Origin: Oscillospiraceae bacterium
GTDB taxonomy: Bacteria; Bacillota; Clostridia; Saccharofermentanales; Saccharofermentanaceae
Assembly: GCA_902780785.1 (NCBI GenBank)
Contig: CACZGS010000001.1
Coordinates: 1-64,000 of the forward strand
Direction: 5' to 3'
DNA: 64,000 nt
In this document: positions 45,038 through 53,474 of the stretch, piece by piece
Layout of the letters: every line of letters begins with the position of its first letter
How positions within the stretch are numbered: the stretch's first letter is position 1
Position numbers and translations under genes: made by a program
The notes under the pieces: model-generated
Told to the model about the DNA's origin: nothing
The model's input: only the letters and a program-made list of their open reading frames with translations
Databases searched by the model: none

Positions 45038-45580
45038 ATGAAGATCACTACACAGGGTAACGGAATTCGCATCGGTACGAGACTTGAGGAAAAGATCGCT
45101 TCTAAGATGTCGAAGTTCGACAAGTACTTCGGTGATGAAGGAACACTCAATGTCCGCATCAGACCTGAAGGATCCGATATGGTAGTCGAGATCACAATGA
45201 AGTTCGACGGCAGGATCTTAAGAGCTGAGGCAGTTGATGAGGATATCCTGACAGCAGTTGACAGAACAGTTGATAAGCTCGAATCTCAGATCAGAAGACA
45301 AAAGACCAAGTTCCTTAAGAGAAAGAAGGATTTCCCGGGAATCGTAAGTTATCTCGAGGATGACGGCGGTGCTGATTTCGACTTCGTTGACGAGAAGGAC
45401 GAGAAGATCACAAAGCGTAAGCAGTTCGCATTAAGACCCATGACATCTGAGGATGCTATTCTCCAGCTCGAGATGCTCGGTCACGACTTCTTCGTATACC
45501 TTGACAGCGACACTAATTCTGTCTGCGTTGTTTATAAGAGATATGACGGCGGCTACGGCCTCCTTGAACCTGAATATTGA
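45038..45580 (+). CDS. hpf: Ribosome hibernation promoting factor (long form)
   Basis: 180 residues. The N-terminal S30AE domain (MKITTQGNGIRIGTRLEEKI) binds the decoding site; the C-terminal dimerisation domain (KRKQFALRPMTSEDAILQLEMLGHDFFVYLDSDT) joins two ribosomes into a 100S particle. The ATG at 45038 has GGAAGGGAG 7 bp upstream; the earlier TTG at 45008 lies before that site. A TATAAT at 44981 suggests its own promoter. Confidence 0.96.
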   Translation: MKITTQGNGIRIGTRLEEKIASKMSKFDKYFGDEGTLNVRIRPEGSDMVVEITMKFDGRILRAEAVDEDILTAVDRTVDKLESQIRRQKTKFLKRKKDFPGIVSYLEDDGGADFDFVDEKDEKITKRKQFALRPMTSEDAILQLEMLGHDFFVYLDSDTNSVCVVYKRYDGGYGLLEPEY

Positions 45581-45601
45581 TCTGTTACAACTGATATAAC
45601 G

Positions 45602-45629
45602 GGGGCTGCCTTCGGGCAGCCTCTTTTTT
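45602..45629 (+). terminator. Rho-independent terminator of hpf
   Basis: A 9-bp GC-rich stem closed by a UUCG tetraloop, followed by six T residues. Confidence 0.97.
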
Positions 45630-45760
45630 GCCTATCATTTGACGAGAATTTTTTACATTATTAAGTCTAAAATGCTTTCATAGGATTATTGGCAGTTCAT
45701 TCTTGGGTCATGGGGATAATATAGCAAGACAATTGCCGACAACATTTAAGGGGAAAGTAA

Positions 45761-46207
45761 ATGGAATATAAGTTTTTGGGATATGAGACAGCGGGGGATG
45801 TAAAACCGCTGGCAAACTGCGGATATAAGATCGATTCACTTCTGGATCTCTATAATGTCCTGGCTGACGGAGTATGGCGCGAAGCCACCTGCGCTCCGAG
45901 AATGCAGAGCAAATGGAATGATGAGAACAAGACATTGGGTCAGTGCTCCATCACGGCATTTCTGGTGCAGGACATTTTCGGAGGCGAAGTATACGGAATC
46001 AAGAGACCCGACGGTAATTTCCACTGCTATAACGTGATCGGAGGCAACCAGTATGACCTTACGATCGAGCAGTTCGGTGATGAGAAAGACGACCTCATAT
46101 ACGACAACAAGCACCCGCAGCTTCGTGCCGTCCACTTCAAGAAGGAAGAGAAATATAACAGATATCTGCTCTTAAAGAGCCTTTTAAAAGGAGTCCGCGG
46201 CGAATAA
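45761..46207 (+). CDS. YunG-like protein
   Basis: 148 residues, soluble. The pattern APRMQSKWNDENKTLGQCSITAFLVQDIFGGEV and later YDLTIEQF resembles the YunG family, whose function is not established. It is monocistronic between the hpf terminator and the deacetylase gene. An AAGGGGAAA site precedes the ATG. Confidence 0.6.
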   Translation: MEYKFLGYETAGDVKPLANCGYKIDSLLDLYNVLADGVWREATCAPRMQSKWNDENKTLGQCSITAFLVQDIFGGEVYGIKRPDGNFHCYNVIGGNQYDLTIEQFGDEKDDLIYDNKHPQLRAVHFKKEEKYNRYLLLKSLLKGVRGE

Positions 46208-46295
46208 GCCGGGTTATTTCTGTAACATAATTGTTTTACTAAGATCTTTTCTGCGTGTTAAACTTATTTGAGGAGTGTCAGAAAAGGAGCAAAGT

Positions 46296-47699
46296 ATGGG
46301 AAAACAGTTGCTTTCTGTTTTAGTCATGGCTGTCATTACAGCCGCTTTAAGCTTTACGGCTTCTTTTTGTGATGTCAGGTCGGGAGCCAACAGGGGATGG
46401 GTATATTCCGGCGACGCTACCTATTACTACGATGATTTCGGCGATGAATACGTCGGCTTCAAGGTAATGCCCGAAGATGGCACTACCAGATATTTTGATG
46501 AAGAAACCCACATAATGGCCAAGGGCGAGACTGTGATCTCAGGCAACAAGTATCTTTTCGACGGCGAAGGCGTAATGCTCACCGGATTCCAGTCAGACGG
46601 CAAAGTTACAAGATACTACAGCCCTGAGACAGGTATCATGAAGCTCGGCTGGCTTAATGACAAGACCGACCTCTACTATTTCGATAAGACCACGGGCGAG
46701 ATGGCAACAAGCTGGCAGGAGATCGACGGCAAGAAGTTCTATTTCGAGCCTGAGACCGGAAAGGCAGCAAAGGGCCTTCTCGAATTGGAAGACGGCAAAT
46801 ACTATGCAGATCCGGATACTTCGATAATAGCTGCCGGCCTTACGGTAATCGAAGGCAAGCAGTATTTCTTCGATGAAGATACAGGCCTTATGAAGACAGG
46901 CTGGGTCGACTATCAGGACGAGAGATATTTCTTCAACGAGGACACAGGTGAAGGTCTTGACGGTATCATCGAAAGAGACGGCGACCAATATGGCTTTATC
47001 GGCGGCCTGATGATCAGGAACAAGAGAGCGATGGCCAATAACCATCTCTATTATTTCGGTGACGACGGAAAGGTCACACGTGACGTTGACGGCAGCAAGC
47101 CGATGGTCGCGCTTACATACGATGACGGCCCGTCTATCTATACCAATACGATCATTGACGTATTCGAACAGTATGGCGGCAAGTGCACATTCTTTATCGT
47201 CGGCGACAGGATCAACTGGAATGAGGATCCTGCCAAGCGCGAAGGCGAACTTAATTACGAACTCGGCAATCACACATACAGCCACAACACGCTTACCAAA
47301 TTAACCGAGGAACAGATCAAGGAGAAGCTCCAGAAAACAGATGACGAGCTTCTCAGAGTGACCGGCAGAAAGACAACCTGTTTAAGACCGCCGGGAGGCA
47401 GCTATAATGACAAAGTCAAGAATTCGGCCGGAATGCCGATCATCATTTGGAGTGTTGATACAGAAGACTGGAAGAGCAGAAATGCCAATAAGATCTGCAA
47501 CCGTGTTATCGGCAAGGTAAAGGACGGCGATATCGTTCTTATGCATGACCTCTATGAGTCTACTGCAGAAGCTACGAAGAGGATCGTTCCTGCGCTTGTT
47601 AAGGCAGGATTCCAGCTCGTAACCGTTGAGGAGATGGGTCTTCTTAAGCAGGGCGGTCTGGAGCCCGGCGTGGTTTACTACTCCATCGAAAAGAAGTAA
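46296..47699 (+). CDS. Polysaccharide deacetylase with cell-wall-binding repeats
   Basis: 467 residues from the ATG at 46296 (AAGGAG 6 bp upstream; GTG 46275 rejected because its own site overlaps). An N-terminal signal or anchor helix (~3-22) is followed by about ten short aromatic repeats (YYF/YFF-DE-TG--K-GW, ~45-255) of the choline/glucan-binding type. The NodB-type deacetylase domain (~265-440) has TYDDGPS, HTYSHNT, RPPGG and VLMHD. It likely removes acetyl groups from peptidoglycan or chitin-like glycans at the surface. Confidence 0.93.
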   Translation: MGKQLLSVLVMAVITAALSFTASFCDVRSGANRGWVYSGDATYYYDDFGDEYVGFKVMPEDGTTRYFDEETHIMAKGETVISGNKYLFDGEGVMLTGFQSDGKVTRYYSPETGIMKLGWLNDKTDLYYFDKTTGEMATSWQEIDGKKFYFEPETGKAAKGLLELEDGKYYADPDTSIIAAGLTVIEGKQYFFDEDTGLMKTGWVDYQDERYFFNEDTGEGLDGIIERDGDQYGFIGGLMIRNKRAMANNHLYYFGDDGKVTRDVDGSKPMVALTYDDGPSIYTNTIIDVFEQYGGKCTFFIVGDRINWNEDPAKREGELNYELGNHTYSHNTLTKLTEEQIKEKLQKTDDELLRVTGRKTTCLRPPGGSYNDKVKNSAGMPIIIWSVDTEDWKSRNANKICNRVIGKVKDGDIVLMHDLYESTAEATKRIVPALVKAGFQLVTVEEMGLLKQGGLEPGVVYYSIEKK

Positions 47700-47713
47700 T
47701 AAGGTTCGCATAT

Positions 47714-49351
47714 ATGGATAACATAACTGACTATGTGCGTTGGTATGGCTCGTTAGATTTTGACGACAGGCCCTTTACAAGGGTCGATAATATCGTACTC
47801 AGCCAGTTATCTTATCTTGACCTCAAAGACATACCCGAACTCTATGAAGAACACGGCGCAATGACGCTTAAAGACGCCGTGAATTATCTTACGAATCAGG
47901 GTATTTCCATACGTAAGATGGCACCTGATGACAGCATCAGATTTACCAATCTCGTAAAGGCAAGTGCCAACTCAAAGAGGTTCGGAAACCTTTATATATC
48001 TTCATTTGAAGATGTCTTCGATGAAGAGGATTCCATTCAGTTTGCTGCAATGACATTCTCGCCTGATCCTAAAGGCGGATGGGCTTTTATCGGCTTCAGG
48101 GGAACGGACAGCACCATAGCCGGATGGAAGGAAGATTTCATGATGAGCTTCATGCTCACGTCTTCACAGAAGATGGCTGAAACCTATGTCAGAAAGAGCC
48201 TTGAGACTTTTGATGTCATCATGACGGGCGGCCATTCCAAGGGCGGAAACCTCGCTATATATTCTGCTGCGGTCCTGCCGGATGAACTTTTCGACAGGGT
48301 AGAACACATCTATACAAATGACGGTCCGGGATTCTGTCCTGAAGTCCTTAAAGAAGACCTCATCAAGAGAGCAAATCCCAAGACGACAAGGATCATTCCG
48401 CAGTTCTCCGTCGTAGGAAATGTCTTCGCACCGCAAGTCGATGACAGCCATGTGATCAAGAGCGACAAGCAGATGGGTGACCAGCACGAGCTCTGCTCCT
48501 GGCTCATTGACCACGGTGATATTATGCTCGCGCCGAAAGGCTTAGATCCCCTTGCGGAGAAGATTAACAGCGGTTTTGACAAGTGGATATATTCAGTTGA
48601 TATCGATGAGCGTAAAAGATTCATCAACGCATTATTCGATGCGATGAGCGATAACGGAACCCTTACTGTAGAACAGTTCTCCGCGCAGGGAACGAAAGCC
48701 TGGGAGAGAGTCTTAAGCGTTGTATTGGGAGATGACGAAGGATTCAGGATCGCCGCAGCATCGCTTCCTGACCAGCTGCTTTTGGACGGAGCAGGCAAGA
48801 AGGTAGCAAAAACAGGCATCGTAAGGCAGTTCAGAAAATCAGACCTCGCGAAAGGTCTTGCCATGATCCTAGCGGGCCTTGTGATATTCCTTATCCCGGA
48901 ATCATTCCTGTTCCTGTTCGTATCGATCCTGCTCTGCGCCGCAACGATAATATCGATCATCCTCTGCGTGAAGAAGATGAAGAAAGACAACTGGAACTTA
49001 CAGCCGCATCTTGTGGATGCGACGGTGGCATCGGCGCTCCTTGCGACGACTGTAATAACATTCGTTAAAGAAGGTGCGTTCTTTGTAATGGCGAGCGGTA
49101 TATTCGCGGCACTGCTTTTTGCCTGCGCATATAACTGTTTTGCGAGGGCGAAGAAGACTCATAACAAGCCGTTTGTTGTAATGCTGATAATGATGAGTGC
49201 GATCTGGGCAGTCAGCGGAATATATATTCTTTTCGCGCCCGAAAACACACTTTCCGTATACATGATAATCGTCGGTATCCTTGCGATCATCGACGGACTC
49301 ATACGTGTCGCAAAGGCATACCGCATAAGACACCGCTGGTACGTGAAATAA
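47714..49351 (+). CDS. DUF2974 (Mbeg1-like) alpha/beta hydrolase with membrane domain
   Basis: 545 residues. The N-terminal lipase-like domain has the nucleophile elbow GGHSKGGNLA near residue 175, plus IGFRGTDSTIAGWKEDF and NDGPGF, matching DUF2974. The last ~170 residues hold about six membrane helices (DUF308/HdeD-like, with VSGIYILFAPENTLSVYMIIVG). It begins 14 bp after the deacetylase gene and may be co-transcribed. Substrate unknown. Confidence 0.85.
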   Translation: MDNITDYVRWYGSLDFDDRPFTRVDNIVLSQLSYLDLKDIPELYEEHGAMTLKDAVNYLTNQGISIRKMAPDDSIRFTNLVKASANSKRFGNLYISSFEDVFDEEDSIQFAAMTFSPDPKGGWAFIGFRGTDSTIAGWKEDFMMSFMLTSSQKMAETYVRKSLETFDVIMTGGHSKGGNLAIYSAAVLPDELFDRVEHIYTNDGPGFCPEVLKEDLIKRANPKTTRIIPQFSVVGNVFAPQVDDSHVIKSDKQMGDQHELCSWLIDHGDIMLAPKGLDPLAEKINSGFDKWIYSVDIDERKRFINALFDAMSDNGTLTVEQFSAQGTKAWERVLSVVLGDDEGFRIAAASLPDQLLLDGAGKKVAKTGIVRQFRKSDLAKGLAMILAGLVIFLIPESFLFLFVSILLCAATIISIILCVKKMKKDNWNLQPHLVDATVASALLATTVITFVKEGAFFVMASGIFAALLFACAYNCFARAKKTHNKPFVVMLIMMSAIWAVSGIYILFAPENTLSVYMIIVGILAIIDGLIRVAKAYRIRHRWYVK

Positions 49352-49386
49352 TGCTCACACCCTTGCAAGCAAGTTGCTCGATTGCG

Positions 49387-49395
49387 TGCTATAAT
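49387..49395 (+). promoter_or_regulatory. Extended -10 promoter element
   Basis: TGC followed by perfect TATAAT (49390-49395), 31 bp before the next gene's ATG. No good -35 at standard spacing. Confidence 0.5.
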
Positions 49396-49425
49396 ATTTT
49401 ATTATGAACAAGGAGGGTCCTTCAC

Positions 49426-50067
49426 ATGGCAGACGATTTAGAGAAGAAGATGGAACCCGAGATCAGCGAAGCAGCTGATAAGGCAGAAGAGATCATTAAG
49501 GAAGAAGCTTCCGCTGTTGAAGAAAAGGCAGCAGAGGCAGTGAAGGAGACCGCAGCAGCAACAGCAGCTGCAGCAACTGCAGTGACGGCTGCCGCTACAA
49601 AGGAAGCCGAGGCAGCAGCTAAGGCAGCTAAGAAGGCTGAAGAACAGGCCGCAAAGGAAGCTGCAAAGAAGCAGGCACAGGCTGAGAAGGAAGCTGAGAA
49701 GGCAAGGATCGCCAAGGAGAAGGCTGATGCCAAGCTCGAGAAGAAGAAGCAGAAGAAGGCAGCTGAGCAGGCTCTGGTCGATGCATGCCCTCCGCAGTAC
49801 AGACCTGTTTCCACATCCAAGTATTTCTGGCTCGCATTCTTAAGCGCAATTCCCTTTATCGGTTTTATCGCAACACTGATCCTTTCCGTTGCAGGACGCA
49901 ACAGAAATGTTAAGAACTTCGAGAGAGCGATCCTCGCTTATTACATCATCGCTATCGTTCTCGTCCTCATCGCTTTGATCGTGATCGGGATCTTCCTCCC
50001 TTCAGGAGTAAGAGAGAATGTCATCGAGGCTATCAAGACAATGTTCAGCTCTGTAAGCTTCAGCTGA
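49426..50067 (+). CDS. Ala/Glu/Lys-rich coiled-coil protein with two membrane helices
   Basis: 213 residues. The first ~125 residues are an almost uninterrupted Ala/Glu/Lys helix with heptad-like spacing. A short Pro-containing turn (CPPQYRPV) leads to two hydrophobic segments (~138-160 and ~171-196). Topology suggests a long cytoplasmic rod anchored in the membrane. No family recognised. AAGGAGGG precedes the ATG. Confidence 0.8.
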   Translation: MADDLEKKMEPEISEAADKAEEIIKEEASAVEEKAAEAVKETAAATAAAATAVTAAATKEAEAAAKAAKKAEEQAAKEAAKKQAQAEKEAEKARIAKEKADAKLEKKKQKKAAEQALVDACPPQYRPVSTSKYFWLAFLSAIPFIGFIATLILSVAGRNRNVKNFERAILAYYIIAIVLVLIALIVIGIFLPSGVRENVIEAIKTMFSSVSFS

Positions 50068-50090
50068 TCCCGTCAGACACAGTGAATTAC

Positions 50091-50121
50091 AAAGCCCCTG
50101 CCAAAGCGGCGGGGGCTTTTT
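50091..50121 (+). terminator. Rho-independent terminator
   Basis: A 12-bp stem (50091-50102 with 50108-50119, one G-T pair), five-base loop, T tract. Confidence 0.92.
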
Positions 50122-50160
50122 GTTGCCTTCTTTTTATCCTGATGTCTTATGTCTGTAACA

Positions 50161-50186
50161 TTGTTATTTTACAATCGAGATAACAA
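50161..50186. promoter_or_regulatory. Inverted repeat, possible operator
   Basis: TTGTTAT (50161-50167) and ATAACAA (50180-50186) separated by 12 bp, just before the DUF4004 regulator-like gene. Possible autoregulatory site. Confidence 0.4.
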
Positions 50187-50213
50187 AGTTATGAAAGAGG
50201 GTAATTGGCAATT

Positions 50214-50840
50214 ATGGACGACAAGCTTATCTCAAAAAAAGACCTGCTCACAAAAGAAGGAATCTCTTACGGAACACTCTACCGCTGGAAGCGTCAGGGC
50301 CTGATTCCCGAGAGTTGGTTCATTCATAAGGCTACAGAGATCGGTCAGGCAACTTTCTTCCCTGAAGAGAAGATCACAGCCAGGATCGCACGCATTAAGG
50401 ATCTTAAGAGCGAGCTTTCCGTAGACCAGATGCAGGAGCTCTTCTCCGCTAACGTTGAGAGCTTCAAGATCCCCATGCAGGATTTCAAGGATCTCGAGAT
50501 CGTAGGAAGAATGTCCATTACCGCTTTCACATCCATCTTCCCGATGAAGGATCTCCTGGACTTCAACGATGTTTTCGGAATGTATGTAGTAGACCACCTT
50601 ATGAAGCTTTCCGGAATCTATCTTGAAGATGCAAAGCAGGTATTAAGGCTTCTGTGCAAGTATCTCTCAGCTGAAGCTTCCAAGGAATATCAGCTCATCC
50701 TTCTCCGCAAGATGGGAGTTCCGATGACAGTACTCGTAAGAGGTGAGGACGAGATCCTCCTGGAGGACAACGCAGAAGTAATCGCTTGCGCTAACCTCGG
50801 CGAATTCGAAGAAGCACTTAAGGATCAGCTCATTGCCTGA
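50214..50840 (+). CDS. YhbD-like DUF4004 protein (MerR-like DNA-binding head)
   Basis: 208 residues. The start MDDKLISKKDLL then GISYGTLYRWKRQGLIPESWF matches the YhbD/DUF4004 family, whose first ~60 residues resemble a MerR winged helix. The rest is helical. A TTG at 50205 is an alternative start (GAGGG 3 bp away, against 12 bp for the ATG). An ArsR-type regulator starts 12 bp downstream; the yhbD order with a small regulator suggests an envelope-stress or sporulation-linked operon, but this is inference. Confidence 0.8.
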   Translation: MDDKLISKKDLLTKEGISYGTLYRWKRQGLIPESWFIHKATEIGQATFFPEEKITARIARIKDLKSELSVDQMQELFSANVESFKIPMQDFKDLEIVGRMSITAFTSIFPMKDLLDFNDVFGMYVVDHLMKLSGIYLEDAKQVLRLLCKYLSAEASKEYQLILLRKMGVPMTVLVRGEDEILLEDNAEVIACANLGEFEEALKDQLIA

Positions 50841-50852
50841 TAACAGATAACC

Positions 50853-51242
50853 ATGGCTGCAAAAGAAGAACAATTCATCGAAGTGTTGGGCGTTCTTGCA
50901 GAAGGCGTCAGATACAAGATATTGTCTCTTATCGCATCGAAAGGTGAGATGACCGCAAAGGATATCCTTGCTGAATTCGATTTCACGCAGCCGACATTGT
51001 CCCACCACATGGCCTGCCTCGTTGAGGCGAACCTTGTAAACGTTGAGCGTAAAGGAAGATTTGCTTACTATTCGATCAACAGGGAAACGATCGATCTTGT
51101 TTCTTCCGGAATCACTGCTCTTATGACCGGCTCGAAAAAATCATCGAAGGTTAAAGCCGCTGAAACCGATGATGCCGAGAAGATCAAAAAGGGCAAGAAA
51201 AAGAAGAAAAAAGATAAGAACAAAAAGAAGAAAAAGCTATGA
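50853..51242 (+). CDS. ArsR-family regulator with polylysine tail
   Basis: 129 residues. The winged helix (10-85) includes RYKILSLIASKGEMTAKDI and QPTLSHHMACLVEANLV; no metal-binding Cys is visible in the recognition helix. The last ~25 residues are almost all Lys with a few Asp/Asn. Such a basic tail is unusual for the family and may add non-specific nucleic acid affinity. Confidence 0.88.
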   Translation: MAAKEEQFIEVLGVLAEGVRYKILSLIASKGEMTAKDILAEFDFTQPTLSHHMACLVEANLVNVERKGRFAYYSINRETIDLVSSGITALMTGSKKSSKVKAAETDDAEKIKKGKKKKKKDKNKKKKKL

Positions 51243-51249
51243 CAAAAAG

Positions 51250-51284
51250 GCCGTCTCACAGTTCTGGGGCGGCTCTTGTTTTTG
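51250..51284 (+). terminator. Probable rho-independent terminator
   Basis: GCCGTC/GGCGGC stem (one G-T pair) with a 12-base loop and TCTTGTTTTT after it. Confidence 0.65.
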
Positions 51285-51360
51285 CAACATTTTCCGTGAT
51301 TAAATTGTATTAATGATATAAACAGTCGGTTTTCGGGTTTTCAGGAAAAAGAGAGTTCTT

Positions 51361-51753
51361 ATGAAAAGACTGGCAGCTGTGATCATCATATTTGCAATGC
51401 TCCTGCCCTTATGCGGGTGCAGGAAAACAAAAGTGACCATGAAGGTAAAAGAGTACCGGACCGGTTACGGAATTGCAGGACAGGATTATTCCGGCTACAG
51501 GGAATATGATGTAAAGCACATTAAGGAAGGCGATGTGATCGTCGGCGGCTTCTGGGGAGAGGACTTCACCGTTGCTGGCGATGACGATCAGGTTGCCTGG
51601 GTCATGAGGATAGGCTCCATAAGCAATGAAGGCGTTGAAGTAACCACGCGTGACGGAACACTCATAAGAACTTACGGAACACCGTTTTCTCTTGAATCCC
51701 CCGGTCACATGGATGACGGGCCGAACTACAGTTACATGATCGAATTCAGATGA
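51361..51753 (+). CDS. Small hypothetical lipoprotein
   Basis: 130 residues. Signal peptide with a lipobox near residue 18-20 (LCGC), then a small beta-rich domain with no recognised family (GYREYDVKHIKEGDVIVGGFWGE region). Monocistronic, ended by a bidirectional terminator. Confidence 0.75.
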   Translation: MKRLAAVIIIFAMLLPLCGCRKTKVTMKVKEYRTGYGIAGQDYSGYREYDVKHIKEGDVIVGGFWGEDFTVAGDDDQVAWVMRIGSISNEGVEVTTRDGTLIRTYGTPFSLESPGHMDDGPNYSYMIEFR

Positions 51754-51756
51754 TAA

Positions 51757-51787
51757 AAAAGAGGCTGCCTATTTGGCAGCCTCTTTT
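51757..51787. terminator. Bidirectional terminator
   Basis: A perfect 13-bp stem (51757-51769 with 51775-51787) with A-run/T-run flanks, between the convergent lipoprotein gene and mscL. Confidence 0.95.
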
Positions 51788-51808
51788 CAAATACAATTTA
51801 ACTTACAG

Positions 51809-52264
51809 TTATTTACTGTTCTGTGCCTTGAGGAGATCCTTGATCTCTGTGAGGAGTTTAACTTCATCAGAAGGCTCGGGTGCAGGTGCAGGTTCTTCTT
51901 CCTTAGCGCCCTTCTTTTTCTTTGCGAGCTTGCCAACGCCACCCTTAAGAGTGTTGATTGCCTTGAGCATGAAGAAGAGGATCAACGCCATGATAAGGAA
52001 GTTGATGATTGCTGTGATGAATGCACCGTAGTTGAGTGAAAGAGCTGCGATCTGCTCAGGGTCGAGACCTGTATAGTCTACCCACGGAAGTCTGATAGCG
52101 CCTGCGATCTCAGCACCGCCGACAGAAGCGATCAAAGGATTGATGAAGCTGTCTGTGAATGATGTAACGATGTCCTTGAACGCAGCACCGATGATGACAC
52201 CGATTGCCATGTCAACTACATTACCCTTGAGTGCGAATTCCTTGAATTCTGATATTAAACCCAT
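51809..52264 (-). CDS. mscL: Large-conductance mechanosensitive channel
   Basis: 151 residues. N-terminal FKEFALKGNVVDMAIGVIIGAAF, two membrane helices and a charged C-terminal bundle (EVKLLTEIKDLLKAQ). Opens under membrane tension to release solutes in hypo-osmotic shock. A Lys-rich stretch and a Pro/Ala linker (EEEPAPAPEPS) precede the C-terminal helix. Confidence 0.97.
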   Translation of the reverse strand: MGLISEFKEFALKGNVVDMAIGVIIGAAFKDIVTSFTDSFINPLIASVGGAEIAGAIRLPWVDYTGLDPEQIAALSLNYGAFITAIINFLIMALILFFMLKAINTLKGGVGKLAKKKKGAKEEEPAPAPEPSDEVKLLTEIKDLLKAQNSK

Positions 52265-52293
52265 ATGTTTCTCCCTCCTGATGGAATGTTATT

Positions 52294-52323
52294 AAAAACC
52301 CCGGACCTGCTTAAGGGCCCGGG
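52294..52323 (-). terminator. Terminator of the P-loop gene
   Basis: Read on the minus strand: CCCGG-rich stem with one mismatch, eight-base loop and five T residues, between the P-loop gene and mscL. Confidence 0.75.
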
Positions 52324-52347
52324 AATTTTATCGGATATTAAATTGTA

Positions 52348-52755
52348 TCAAGCGAACTTTCTTGCTTCTTCGGGAAGACTGTTAACATCACCGCTGTAAA
52401 GGATCGTTGCTACAACGGGAGTGTCCTTAAGGAAAGTATCGAGCTTGAGAAGGAAAGCACCGAGGCCTTCAGGATCGTAGTTATTAGCTACTTTGCAGAT
52501 TGCGTCAACATAGATATGTGTAAGATCGTAATCTTTGGAGCAGATGCCGCAGATGAATGCGAGAACCTGATCAAAACCTTCGATAGGGTATTCTTTCATA
52601 TTTACAAGACGAACAGTGGGCTTAAGAAGCTGGTCTAATCTGTTTCCCCTCTCAAGGCATACGACGTTGCTGTCAGTAGCTGCAACTGCGTTAATGTCAT
52701 CGACGAGCTTAGCTGTCTTGCCCGTGCCCTTAGGTCCTGCAATAAGTTTAATCAT
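52348..52755 (-). CDS. Small P-loop NTPase-like protein
   Basis: 135 residues from the ATG at 52755 (GGAGA site upstream; the longer frame lacks one). A Walker A loop (IAGPKGTGKTAKL) starts at residue 5. A Walker B-like strand (THIYVDAI) is near 80. It is too short for a full ATPase of known type and looks like a reduced P-loop domain. Function unknown. Confidence 0.75.
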   Translation of the reverse strand: MIKLIAGPKGTGKTAKLVDDINAVAATDSNVVCLERGNRLDQLLKPTVRLVNMKEYPIEGFDQVLAFICGICSKDYDLTHIYVDAICKVANNYDPEGLGAFLLKLDTFLKDTPVVATILYSGDVNSLPEEARKFA

Positions 52756-52868
52756 AGAATGTCTCCTTTTGGGATCATATTTCCATGTGTATCTGGATAG
52801 ACTTATTTTACTGTATTTGAACCGCGAAATGAATATAAAAGTGTAAAAAAATAGGGACAATTTTCGGT

Positions 52869-52897
52869 TTGCACTATTCTTTTAAATATGATAGAAT
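52869..52897 (+). promoter_or_regulatory. Promoter of the rimP-nusA-infB operon
   Basis: TTGCAC (52869-52874), 17-bp spacer, TAGAAT (52892-52897). The start site would lie about 20 bp before the leader hairpin. Confidence 0.6.
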
Positions 52898-52925
52898 TAG
52901 CCAGTTCATAAAAGAGTTTTTTCTG

Positions 52926-52956
52926 AACGGGCAGCCGGATGGCGTGTCCGTTTTTT
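52926..52956 (+). terminator. Intrinsic terminator in the rimP leader (candidate attenuator)
   Basis: An 8-bp stem AACGGGCA/TGTCCGTT with an inner GCC/GGC extension, then six T residues, sits between the promoter and the rimP ribosome site. Premature termination here would control the whole nusA operon. Confidence 0.7.
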
Positions 52957-52977
52957 GTTGTAGAAGGAGAAATGACA

Positions 52978-53442
52978 TTGGCTAAGAGATCGAAAATCGC
53001 ACAGGAAGCATTTGAACTTGCTGAACCTGTCGTAACCGGATTGGGATTTGACCTGGTCGATTGCTCATACGTCAAAGAGGCCAGAGGCATGGTGCTTACG
53101 CTCTATATCGATAAGCGCGGCGGTATCGGCATCGATGACTGCGAGACAGTAAGCCGTGCGGTAGATCCGATCATCGACGAATCATCTTCGATCGATCCCG
53201 ATTTCTTCGAAGTATCTTCACCCGGTCTTACAAGACCTCTGGAGACTCTGAAGGATTACGTGAGATACGCAGGTGAGAAGGTCGACGTATCACTTTACCA
53301 GCCCCGTGACGGCAAGAAGAGCTTTACCGCTGCTATCAAGAGTGCGGAAGAAGGCAAGGCAACATTTGTATTTGATAACGGCGAAGAGATAGAGCTCTCT
53401 TTGGAGGACATCGCGAAGGCCGTTCGTCATATAGAGTTTTAA
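52978..53442 (+). CDS. rimP: Ribosome maturation factor RimP
   Basis: 154 residues from a TTG at 52978, 8 bp after GGAG; the ATG at 52972 is only two bases from that site and adds two residues. RimP hallmarks: EPVVTGLGFDLVDCSY, DDCETVSRAVDPIID and the FFEVSSPGLTRPL motif. It matures the 30S subunit. Start of the operon continuing to nusA and infB. Confidence 0.94.
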   Translation: MAKRSKIAQEAFELAEPVVTGLGFDLVDCSYVKEARGMVLTLYIDKRGGIGIDDCETVSRAVDPIIDESSSIDPDFFEVSSPGLTRPLETLKDYVRYAGEKVDVSLYQPRDGKKSFTAAIKSAEEGKATFVFDNGEEIELSLEDIAKAVRHIEF

Positions 53443-53474
53443 ACAAAGATTATTAATGTTAGGAGGAAATAAAA

